DNA of 64,000 nucleotides from Chlorobiaceae bacterium. GTDB taxonomy: Bacteria; Bacteroidota; Ignavibacteria; Ignavibacteriales; Ignavibacteriaceae. The position numbers and the translations under genes are program-made. Every line of letters begins with the position of its first letter. Position 1 is the first letter of the stretch. Below the pieces are notes generated by a model. It made no database searches. It was given only the letters and a program-made list of their open reading frames with translations, and was not told where the DNA came from. This document shows, piece after piece, positions 23,612-31,091 of this stretch. The stretch spans positions 1 through 64,000 of the forward strand of contig PNNF01000008.1 in the NCBI GenBank assembly GCA_013824085.1. The letters run 5' to 3'.

Positions 23612-23860
23612 CTATTTAGGCTTTGCTTCACTCACGATAATGCTACGTCCATTCAATTGTGCACCGTTTAGGGCTTGAATAGCACTTGATGCATCTGAGG
23701 ATGATTCCATTTCAACGAACCCAAAACCTCTTGATTTACCTGTTTGACGATCTGTAACTACCTTAGCAGATACGACATTTCCATGTGCTTCAAATGTTTC
23801 TTTTAAAGAATCATCTGTAGCCGACCAGGGAAGACTTCCCACGAACAATTTAGTACTCAA
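23612..23860 (-). CDS. RNA-recognition-motif protein, copy 1 (TTG start)
   Basis: Single-stranded RNA-binding protein of 82 residues with one RRM domain. RNP2 is KLFVGSLPW and RNP1 is KSRGFGFVEM. Such glycine-poor bacterial Rbp proteins are often cold-induced. I chose the TTG at 23860 (MSTKLFVG) over the upstream ATG at 23911. The ATG would add a 17-residue stretch unlike the RRM family. The TTG is preceded by CGAGGTTA at ribosome-binding distance, and the same sequence precedes copy 2. It is a close paralogue of the protein at 24482-24733. Confidence 0.9.
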   Translation of the reverse strand: MSTKLFVGSLPWSATDDSLKETFEAHGNVVSAKVVTDRQTGKSRGFGFVEMESSSDASSAIQALNGAQLNGRSIIVSEAKPK

Positions 23861-24426
23861 AGTAACCTCGAAAATGATTAAATAACACACGAGCATTTTT
23901 GCTCTTAACAAAGATACACTTAATCTTTCGTTTTTCCTATTAATATAATTATCTTTCGAGTTGCTAAAATAATCCCTAATGTAACTGATGCTTTAGTCAA
24001 TAATTATTAATTCCAATAATTATTATGATTATCATTTATACAGAGTCTAAATTTGCTTTATTCCCTGTGAACTAATTATTTTCAATCTTCTATTTAAAAG
24101 TTCGATTATTTTATTTTGCAATAAAATTATTTTAGATCCAAATTACTCCAATAATAATTTTTAAAATTATTATTTGCTTTATTCTATTCTTCGTGACTTT
24201 GCAGTAAAATGATTTTTAAGTGAATTACATTTTCCACGAACAAAATGTCAATGGGGACTGATGAGTTGAAAATAAAAAAAATGATCTCAAAAAAGAGGAT
24301 AGAACTCAATTATGATTTTCTAAAAAAAACAAACTGAATAATTTCAGGAGAAGACAAAACACTAACTCTGGATTCAATGATCCAAAATTAAGGTAAATGT
24401 TTATTCCAACAGAGAAATGTTGAATT
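23861..24426 (-). other. Long AT-rich leader region upstream of RRM copy 1
   Basis: About 570 bp without a credible gene. The first 25 bp upstream of the TTG (minus strand) are shared almost exactly with RRM copy 2. The rest is extremely AT-rich with repeated AATAATTATT runs. It may hold a long 5' leader, as in cold-shock RRM and csp genes, or simply be decayed sequence; sequence alone does not decide. Confidence 0.4.
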
Positions 24427-24455
24427 AAAAAAAAGGCGTTCTAAAAAAGAACGCC
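24427..24455 (-). terminator. Rho-independent terminator of RRM copy 2
   Basis: Perfect 7-bp stem GGCGTTC (24435-24441) with GAACGCC (24449-24455), followed on the minus strand by eight U at 24434-24427. It is strong and sits 27 bp after the stop of the gene at 24482-24733. It shares the GGCGTT stem with the hairpin of copy 1, so the terminator was probably duplicated with the gene. Confidence 0.9.
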
Positions 24456-24481
24456 CAAACTGATCAATTTAAGCCAATCAA

Positions 24482-24733
24482 TTATGATTTAGGCTTAGCT
24501 TCACTAACTACTATCGCACGACCATTCATTTCTGAACCGTTTAGCGATTTAATAGCGTTTGATGCATCAGAATCAGATTCCATTTCTACGAATCCAAAAC
24601 CTCTTGATTTACCGGTTTGACGGTCTGTTACTACTTTTGCAGATACAACTTTACCAAAAGCTGCAAATGTTTCTTTTAAAGAATCGTCTGTAGTTGACCA
24701 AGGAAGACTTCCAACGAACAATTTAGTACTCAA
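24482..24733 (-). CDS. RNA-recognition-motif protein, copy 2 (TTG start)
   Basis: This 83-residue protein is one RRM domain: RNP2 KLFVGSLPW, RNP1 KSRGFGFVEM. It matches copy 1 over most of its length, differing mainly in the helix-2 and C-terminal parts (AIKSLNGSEMNGRAIVV against AIQALNGAQLNGRSIIV). The TTG at 24733 is taken as start because CGAGGTTATT precedes it in both copies; the upstream ATG at 24769 would add a non-family tail. Probably an RNA chaperone acting at low temperature. Each copy has its own terminator, so they are separate units. Confidence 0.9.
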   Translation of the reverse strand: MSTKLFVGSLPWSTTDDSLKETFAAFGKVVSAKVVTDRQTGKSRGFGFVEMESDSDASNAIKSLNGSEMNGRAIVVSEAKPKS

Positions 24734-25026
24734 AATAACCTCGAAAATGATTAAATAACACAATGGCATTTTTGCCTATAGAAATATAAGGCAATTATTT
24801 CAGATAGCAAAAAAGAATTTTTATTTTTTTTTGATTAATCTTCTATTAAATCTATACCACTTTATATTTTTTGCAACCGAAGTTACATTTTTTTAATGAA
24901 AAGTTTTGGTTTGAGAAGTTGAGAAATATTTTTCTCATTGTGTTAGAAGTGTTTTTTTTGTATAATTTTTTTTAGAAAAAAATTAGTTGAAATATTATTT
25001 AAAAATAAATTCGCTATAATTTTTTT

Positions 25027-26376
25027 TTATTTCAATACTAAAGAAATTGTTTCACTCAAGCTATCGACACTGATCACTTGAATTGAATTGGATGTTTTAA
25101 TTGCTTTATTATTTGATGCAGGAATAATTATTCTTTTGAATCCGAGTTTAGCAGCTTCAGAAATTCTTTTCTCAACATTTCCAACGCTTCTAATCTCTCC
25201 GCCTAATCCAACTTCACCAACTATTATTGAATTATTGTCACAAGTTTTATCATACAGACTTGAAGCAATCGCAGAACAAATTGCAAGGTCTGCAGCAGGC
25301 TCATCAATTCTAACTCCGCCCACCATGTTCAAAAAAACATTATGTGAAGAGACTTTGCAATTGGCTCTTCTTTCAAGCACAGCAAGTAGAATCGACAATC
25401 TTCTATAATCGTAACCCGTTGCTACTCGTTGTGGATTTCCGAAATGAGAAGGCGTTACTAATGCTTGTACTTCAATCAGGAGTGGTCTTGTCCCTTCAAT
25501 ACTGGCTGTAACTGCAGAGCCTGAAATATTTTTATCACGACCACTTAAAAATAATTCGCTCGGATTCTTGACCTCTTCTAATCCGCTCTCCTGCATTTCA
25601 AAAATTCCAATTTCATTCGTGTTACCAAAACGATTTTTTGTTGCTCTTAAAATTCGATAAGAATTTTTTCCTTCACCTTCAAACTGAATTACAGTATCGA
25701 CTATATGTTCAAGTAATTTGGGACCTGCAAGCATTCCTTCTTTTGTAACGTGTCCAATTATTACAACAACAAAATTATTTTTCTTCGCTTCACTTAATAA
25801 TTTTGAAGTGCATTCTCTAATTTGTGTAACTGTGCCCGCAGCATTATCATAGTTTGAATCATACACAGTTTGAATGGAATCGATTACAACTACAATTGGA
25901 GTTTCAGTTCTTATTGTTGCAAGAATTGAATTGAGATCAGTTTCAGGAAGAATCAAAATATTTTCTGATTTTAATTTTAGACGATTGGCTCTCATTTTTA
26001 TCTGTTCAATTGACTCTTCGCCTGTAACGTAAAGTACTTTCTCTTTTATTTTACCAACGGCTTGAAGAACTAATGTTGACTTCCCTATTCCGGGATCTCC
26101 TCCAATCAATACTACAGAGCCTTCAATAAAGCCTCCACCAAGCACTCTATCAAACTCTAAGATTCCAGTTTTAATTCTTTCTTCTCTGTTAGATGAAATT
26201 TCATTGAGCTTATAAAACTTCGTCTCTTTTTTTAAAATTTTTTCTTTTGCTCTACCTGTTTCAAAAACTTCTTCAATGAATGAATTCCAAGTTGAACATT
26301 GTGGACACTTGCCTAACCAGCGTAGTGTTTCAAAGCCACAGTTTGAACAGATATATTTTACTTTGAGTTTAGACAT
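25027..26376 (-). CDS. radA: DNA repair protein RadA (Sms)
   Basis: RecA-like ATPase that helps branch migration and recombinational repair. The 449 residues are full length. The N-terminal C4 zinc finger reads CSNCGFETLRWLGKCPQC. Walker A is GGDPGIGKSTLVLQ. The RadA-specific KNRFG motif occurs in ATKNRFGNTNEIGIF. The C-terminal Lon-protease-like domain carries GGVRIDEPAADLAI and VGEVGLGGEIRSV. Its start overlaps the sirtuin stop by 8 bp, so the pair is co-translated. Confidence 0.97.
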   Translation of the reverse strand: MSKLKVKYICSNCGFETLRWLGKCPQCSTWNSFIEEVFETGRAKEKILKKETKFYKLNEISSNREERIKTGILEFDRVLGGGFIEGSVVLIGGDPGIGKSTLVLQAVGKIKEKVLYVTGEESIEQIKMRANRLKLKSENILILPETDLNSILATIRTETPIVVVIDSIQTVYDSNYDNAAGTVTQIRECTSKLLSEAKKNNFVVVIIGHVTKEGMLAGPKLLEHIVDTVIQFEGEGKNSYRILRATKNRFGNTNEIGIFEMQESGLEEVKNPSELFLSGRDKNISGSAVTASIEGTRPLLIEVQALVTPSHFGNPQRVATGYDYRRLSILLAVLERRANCKVSSHNVFLNMVGGVRIDEPAADLAICSAIASSLYDKTCDNNSIIVGEVGLGGEIRSVGNVEKRISEAAKLGFKRIIIPASNNKAIKTSNSIQVISVDSLSETISLVLK

Positions 26377-27109
26377 TTAATTTTATTTTTTCAAATTCTA
26401 TTAACAACTGCGGAAGAATTATTCCCGCGCTTCCGAATAATGAAACATCTGCAAAGCGTGTTAATTCAGTCTCTTCAAGATTTATCTCGACAAGAAATTT
26501 TCCAGAAATTTTTGCTTTAATTGGAATATCAGCGGCAGGATAAACTAAAAAAGAAGTTCCAACAACAAAAATCATATCACAATTTTTTGCTGCATTTTCG
26601 CTATTAGAAAATTGAACTTGAGGTAGCATTTCACCAAACCAAACTACATCAGGTCTAATAAGTCCGCCGCATTCACATTTGGAAATTTTGTCGTCGTCAT
26701 TAAAATCAACATAGTCGTATCGTTTTTTACATTTGATACAATAATTTTTTTCGATGTTTCCGTGCAATTCATGGACTAAATTACTTCCTGCACGAATATG
26801 AAGGTTATCAACATTTTGAGTAACAACAGTAACGTCAAAATATTTTTGCATCAGCGCGATTGTTTTGTGTCCAAGATTAGGCTCAGCATTTTTTACAATT
26901 TTACGTCTATACTGATACCACTCCCAAACGAGTTCTGGGTTTTTTATGAATGCGTTGAAGTTAGCGAGTTCTTCGGGTTTAAATTTTTTCCAAAGTCCAC
27001 CTTCACCTCTAAAAGTTGGAATCCCACTCTCGGCAGAAATTCCGGCACCTGTAAAGAAAACAATTTTTTTTGAACTCAGTAATTTTTCTAAAATTTTTTC
27101 TCTTTGCAT
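26369..27109 (-). CDS. cobB: Sir2-family NAD-dependent protein deacylase
   Basis: Sirtuin that removes acyl groups from lysine using NAD+. I take the ATG at 27109 (MQREKILEKL, about 246 residues), because the alternative at 27127 lies inside the terminator hairpin of the upstream gene. NAD-binding motifs are FTGAGISAESGIPTFRG and TQNVDNLH. The catalytic histidine is in VHELHGNIEK. Zinc is held by CIKC and CECGG. Class III/U-type features such as VVWFGEMLP are present. It is co-transcribed with radA, with an 8-bp overlap. Confidence 0.94.
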   Translation of the reverse strand: MQREKILEKLLSSKKIVFFTGAGISAESGIPTFRGEGGLWKKFKPEELANFNAFIKNPELVWEWYQYRRKIVKNAEPNLGHKTIALMQKYFDVTVVTQNVDNLHIRAGSNLVHELHGNIEKNYCIKCKKRYDYVDFNDDDKISKCECGGLIRPDVVWFGEMLPQVQFSNSENAAKNCDMIFVVGTSFLVYPAADIPIKAKISGKFLVEINLEETELTRFADVSLFGSAGIILPQLLIEFEKIKLNV

Positions 27110-27120
27110 ATCTATAAAAT

Positions 27121-27146
27121 AAAACATCTGCCGAAGCAGATGTTTT
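27121..27146 (-). terminator. Terminator hairpin of the TPR gene at 27158, C(UUCG)G loop
   Basis: An 11-bp perfect stem (AAAACATCTGC at 27121-27131 with GCAGATGTTTT at 27136-27146). On the minus strand the loop is UUCG closed by C-G, a very stable tetraloop, followed by a U/A-rich tail. It sits 12 bp beyond the stop of the TPR gene and just upstream of the sirtuin start. Confidence 0.85.
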
Positions 27147-27157
27147 GTATCTAATTA

Positions 27158-27937
27158 TTATTTGTTTTTATATTTTTCGATTAACTGTTTAGCTTCAACT
27201 AGGATTTGTGCATCGTCTTGATGCTTAACTGCGATGTGCTCAATTTTAAATAACTGATCTTTTGCATTTTGAAAATCTTTTAATTGAATATAAGCTTTTG
27301 CAAAATCGAGTCTAATCATTCTGAAATCTGGACGAAGTTCAACTGCTATAGTAAAATTTTTTATTGCTTCATCCATATCGCCCCAGCCGAGTCCCAAGGG
27401 CAAACGAACTAAGTAAGATTTTTCACATACTTTGGTGTGAGTTCTTCCGAGAACGTAGTGAGCTGTTGCTTGATTTTCAGGACCGCCATTATTTAATTTT
27501 ATTGCTTTTTCAAGATCCTCTCTAACTGAATTCACAATTCCAATTACAGAAAAAACACCTTTGAAGAGTGCGATCTTTCCATTTGCAATTGCTCTTCTGA
27601 TGTAAGGGAGTGATTGATTTGGAGCTAATTTTACTGCTTTATCTGCATACTCAAAAGCTTCTTCATATTTTTTATATTGCGCATCTTTTTGCTGATCAGT
27701 GCTGCTCGGCATCTTATCTGCAATTTCTACGAGGGTTCGGCTTATTCTCCAATTCACTTCCCAATTGTTTGGAAAAAGTTTATTCGCTTGCATAATCACG
27801 TCTAAAGATTTTTGATTTTCAAAAGTCTTCATTGAAAAATGATCAGCTTGGTCTAATAATTCATCTAACTTTTGTGAGTATGTGAATGAGAGACTCATCA
27901 ATAAAATAAAGATGAAAAACATTTTTTGTCTTAACAT
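27158..27937 (-). CDS. Secreted TPR protein
   Basis: This 259-residue protein has a signal peptide (about 1-21, ending FTYSQK) and TPR-like helices: KSLDVIMQANKLFPNNWEV, 'YADKAVKLAPNQSLPYIRRA' and FTIAVELRPDFRMIRLDFA. The central segment 'FKGVFSVIGIVNSVREDLEKAIKL' resembles TPR proteins distantly related to the regulator of microtubule dynamics family in eukaryotes; this is only a resemblance. It is transcribed after the YhaM-like gene by 30 bp and ends in a strong terminator. Function unknown. Confidence 0.8.
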   Translation of the reverse strand: MLRQKMFFIFILLMSLSFTYSQKLDELLDQADHFSMKTFENQKSLDVIMQANKLFPNNWEVNWRISRTLVEIADKMPSSTDQQKDAQYKKYEEAFEYADKAVKLAPNQSLPYIRRAIANGKIALFKGVFSVIGIVNSVREDLEKAIKLNNGGPENQATAHYVLGRTHTKVCEKSYLVRLPLGLGWGDMDEAIKNFTIAVELRPDFRMIRLDFAKAYIQLKDFQNAKDQLFKIEHIAVKHQDDAQILVEAKQLIEKYKNK

Positions 27938-27967
27938 AAATTTAGCCCTTTTGTTAAATATGATTTT

Positions 27968-28927
27968 TTAATTATGATCTTTACTCAATTTATAAAGTTC
28001 TGTTTCTGCCAAGTGAATATATTTTGTCCACTTAGTCATACCCGTATCAGATTTTATTGCATTTTTATAAGCATTAACTTTTGCGCTTAATTCATCGATG
28101 TGATAAAGTGCAATTGCCTCAACAGTTTTTGGAGTTACAGGAGAAGCGTGTTCCAATTTCCCTTGATGAGCCAAGATTAAGTGGATGATTTTAAGTCGCA
28201 ACATTTCAGGAAAGTTTGGAATTTTTTTTATTTCTTCTTCAACGAGAGAAGCCCCAATATAGATGTGTCCCAAGAAGCGACCGTAATCATTATACTCAAA
28301 CGCAGTCTCGTAACTGAGTTCAATAGTTTTTCCTAAGTCGTGAAGCAGAACTCCTGTTATCAGCAAGTCTCTGTCTAAGTCGGGATGCAAATCAGAAATA
28401 GTATCAGCAAGTTTAACCATCTCCAGAGTGTGCTCTAACAAGCCACCAATATATGCGTGATGCCAAGCTTTGCCTGCAGGCGCTTTTGTATATTTTTCAA
28501 ATCGTTCAGAAGTAAAAATATTTTTTATCAGCTCTAATAAAAATGTGTTAGTAATTTTTTCTACACGTTCAGAAAATTCAGCTTTCATGATTTTTGCATC
28601 ACGCAATGAGACTGGTAAAAAATCTTGAGGAGAAATATTTTCGGAATCTTTTCTCAGTCGAAATTTTTCAACCTTTATCTGGTTTTGCCCTTGATAATCC
28701 TCAATCATCCCTTCTATAAAAAGAATTTCACCGATTTTTAAATAATTAACAAAAGAAGAAAAATTATCCCAAAGATTTGCGGGCAAGGATCCGCTTTTAT
28801 CTCCTAACTCAAGTGCGACATATGTTTTATTATTTTTGTTCTGTTTAAATTCTACCTTGCGGATTAACAAAAACAATTCAAACTTTTCACCTTTTGATAC
28901 TTCGCTCAGATTTATTTGATTAGACAT
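27968..28927 (-). CDS. yhaM: YhaM-type 3'-5' exoribonuclease (OB fold + HD domain)
   Basis: This 319-residue protein has an N-terminal OB-fold nucleic-acid-binding domain (about 15-95, ALELGDKSGSLPANLW, EILFIEGMIEDYQGQNQIKV). A C-terminal HD phosphohydrolase domain holds the metal site: HHAYIGGLLEHTLEM and ITGVLLHDLGKTIEL, with further His in GRFLGHIYIG and HLILAHQGKLEHASP. This is the arrangement of the YhaM family. It follows the NusG-like gene by 3 bp. Confidence 0.9.
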   Translation of the reverse strand: MSNQINLSEVSKGEKFELFLLIRKVEFKQNKNNKTYVALELGDKSGSLPANLWDNFSSFVNYLKIGEILFIEGMIEDYQGQNQIKVEKFRLRKDSENISPQDFLPVSLRDAKIMKAEFSERVEKITNTFLLELIKNIFTSERFEKYTKAPAGKAWHHAYIGGLLEHTLEMVKLADTISDLHPDLDRDLLITGVLLHDLGKTIELSYETAFEYNDYGRFLGHIYIGASLVEEEIKKIPNFPEMLRLKIIHLILAHQGKLEHASPVTPKTVEAIALYHIDELSAKVNAYKNAIKSDTGMTKWTKYIHLAETELYKLSKDHN

Positions 28928-28930
28928 TTT

Positions 28931-29467
28931 TTAGATAATTTCCTTTAAGATTTTAACTTCATATTGATTAGAAAAATATACAATAACGGTTCTGTTTAAT
29001 AATTCTATCGAAACTGCTATTCCTCTTTTGTTTAGATCATTTACCACAATGCCCGTCACATCTTTGAACGGCCCATTATTTATTTTTACTGCTGTCCCTT
29101 TTATTAATCCTTCTTGCACGATATAATCATGTCCTTCTTTAACAAAAAATTTTAGATTTTCAATTTCATAATCATGAATTTTTGCAGGTCTGCCACAATA
29201 ATAAACAGATCTAACAATTGAAGGAAGCTCAACCGCTGCAGCTCTTTCTCTCTCTTCTCCTTTTACAAAAATATAACTTTTTAACAATGGTTCTTTTATC
29301 TTTTTATGCCTATCACTCCATTTACTCAAACGAGTAATTACGGGCATATAATACTCAATTTGGTTTGCTTCAAGTTGTATGGCTGCTTTGAATTCTTGTC
29401 TCGGTTTTGTATAAAGTACAAACCAATATTTGTTATCGATATCGGTATTTAAATTTATTTCGCTCAT
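28931..29467 (-). CDS. NusG-like antiterminator (UpxY/RfaH-type paralogue)
   Basis: This 178-residue protein has an N-terminal NGN domain (YWFVLYTKPRQEFKAAIQL, 'EPLLKSYIFVK') and a C-terminal KOW domain (IKGTAVKINNGPFKDVTGIV). Bacteroidota use such UpxY-type paralogues to antiterminate specific long operons, often polysaccharide or secretion loci. It is not in the usual secE-nusG-rplK context, so it is unlikely to be the housekeeping NusG. Its ATG abuts the hybrid kinase stop with no gap. The operon it controls is not evident here. Confidence 0.87.
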   Translation of the reverse strand: MSEINLNTDIDNKYWFVLYTKPRQEFKAAIQLEANQIEYYMPVITRLSKWSDRHKKIKEPLLKSYIFVKGEERERAAAVELPSIVRSVYYCGRPAKIHDYEIENLKFFVKEGHDYIVQEGLIKGTAVKINNGPFKDVTGIVVNDLNKRGIAVSIELLNRTVIVYFSNQYEVKILKEII

Positions 29468-30940
29468 CTATAATAATAATTGCTTTACGATTTTTGAAAA
29501 TTCTTCGGGATTAAATGGTTTCTTAAGAATCGATTTAATTCCAAGTTTAATATACTTCAATTCAATTTCAGAAGTTAGGGATTCGTCATAAATCAGAATT
29601 GGAACTTTTACACTTGTGTCGCCACTTTTTATTGCTTCAACAAATTGCAAACCGTTCATTAACGGCATATTGTGATTAGAGATAATGAGGCTTGGTGTGC
29701 AATCTTGCAGCATAACCAATGACTCATAGGCATTGCTAGCTTTCAACATTTTGAAATCAGAAAATTCAATTTCGAAGAAGGAAGCGAGTTCGTCATTTTC
29801 AGAATTGTTTCCTTCTACAATTAAAATTACGTTTGAAGGTATTGGTAAAGTAAAATGAATTTCTGTCCCTTTTGCTTTTTCAGAATAAAGCCAAATTTCT
29901 CCACCATGTTTTTCAATTATTTCTTTTACAAGCACAAGCCCAATTCCCGTTCCCTTCTCTCCCTTAGTGCCATCTCTTGTAAATGCTTTTTCTATTGAAA
30001 ATAATTTTTGTTGATCCTCTTGAGAAATTCCAACTCCATAGTCTCTTACAATAAATTCAATCTCTTTTTCATTATAATAATTTGCAACAACTTCTATCTT
30101 AGAATTTGGTTTTGAAAATTTGACAGCATTATTTATTAGGTTCACAAAAATTTGATTCACTAATCTTTCGTCTGCTTGTATGTAAATCTCTTCATCAATA
30201 TCAACTTGAATTTCAATATCCTTCTTCACAGAATTGGCAGTCAAAATTGAGATGCTATTGTAAACTAATATTGATGCCTTTAGCCGTTGTGGTTGAATTT
30301 TTAAATTTCCTGTTTTCAAGCGTGACCAGTCGAGCAGATAATTAATTAACTCCAATTGGTTTTGTGCAGCTTCATAAATGTAGGTCAGATATTCTGTTTT
30401 TTCTTTTTGTGGAAGATTTTCTTCGTTAAGTAAAATTTCGGCAAAGCCAAGAATGCTTGTGAATGGTGCTCTTAAATCGTGTGAGAGTATATTTATAAAC
30501 TTATCTTTTGATTTGTTAATCTCTTTCAATTCGATGTTATTATTTTTATAATTTAATTCAGAAGTTTTTAACTCGGTAATATCAGTGCAGGTAGAAATTG
30601 CTAAATTTACTTTACCTGCTCTATCTCTAATAGCTCTAATATTTTGATCAATCCATTTAGTAGAAGATTCTTTTCCATTAATTCTATAATCAATTGAAGT
30701 TGTTGTTTGTGCGGGATCATTAAAAAAATCATTCATCGCTTTTAGTACGTCGGGGATATCATCTTTGTCGGTTATATTTAACAAGCCACCTGCAAAGACA
30801 GTAACTTCAGATTTGTCATAACCTGTTATCTCCTTTATCCCATCGGATATGAAGGATTTTTCAGCAGGCTTTTGAAAATCAGTTAGAATAATAAAGCCAT
30901 TAATATTTTCGAGAATAATTTTAGAATAATCTTCTATCAC
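29468..30940 (-). CDS. PAS-histidine kinase with degenerate C-terminal receiver
   Basis: Cytoplasmic sensor kinase of 490 residues with no membrane segments. It has a PAS domain (about 10-125), then HisKA with H-box INILSHDLRAPFTS (His154). The HATPase domain has the N-box 'NQIFVNLINNAVKFSKP', G1 VRDYGVGIS and G2 GEKGTGIGLVLVKEI. The receiver-like domain (about 371-490) has lost its key residues: the acidic pair is Glu376-Gly377 and the phospho-acceptor is Asn422 in ISNHNMP. Lys474 remains. It is therefore likely a pseudo-receiver. The first gene of an operon with the NusG paralogue and yhaM. Confidence 0.9.
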   Translation of the reverse strand: MIEDYSKIILENINGFIILTDFQKPAEKSFISDGIKEITGYDKSEVTVFAGGLLNITDKDDIPDVLKAMNDFFNDPAQTTTSIDYRINGKESSTKWIDQNIRAIRDRAGKVNLAISTCTDITELKTSELNYKNNNIELKEINKSKDKFINILSHDLRAPFTSILGFAEILLNEENLPQKEKTEYLTYIYEAAQNQLELINYLLDWSRLKTGNLKIQPQRLKASILVYNSISILTANSVKKDIEIQVDIDEEIYIQADERLVNQIFVNLINNAVKFSKPNSKIEVVANYYNEKEIEFIVRDYGVGISQEDQQKLFSIEKAFTRDGTKGEKGTGIGLVLVKEIIEKHGGEIWLYSEKAKGTEIHFTLPIPSNVILIVEGNNSENDELASFFEIEFSDFKMLKASNAYESLVMLQDCTPSLIISNHNMPLMNGLQFVEAIKSGDTSVKVPILIYDESLTSEIELKYIKLGIKSILKKPFNPEEFSKIVKQLLL

Positions 30941-31091
30941 GTTTTAATCTATATTTAGTTAAAGAAATTTCATATTATTTTCAGAAATATAAAGAATAAA
31001 AAATAATTATTTTTGGTTTTGAATCTAATCAAATTTTCAATTGAACTTTTTTTTAATCTATTTGGTTTATAATTTTTTTAATTAGGGAAAT

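Noticed and set aside
27110-27127. Start codon at 27127 for the sirtuin
   Set aside because: It lies inside the strong terminator stem of the upstream gene, so the ATG at 27109 is more likely.
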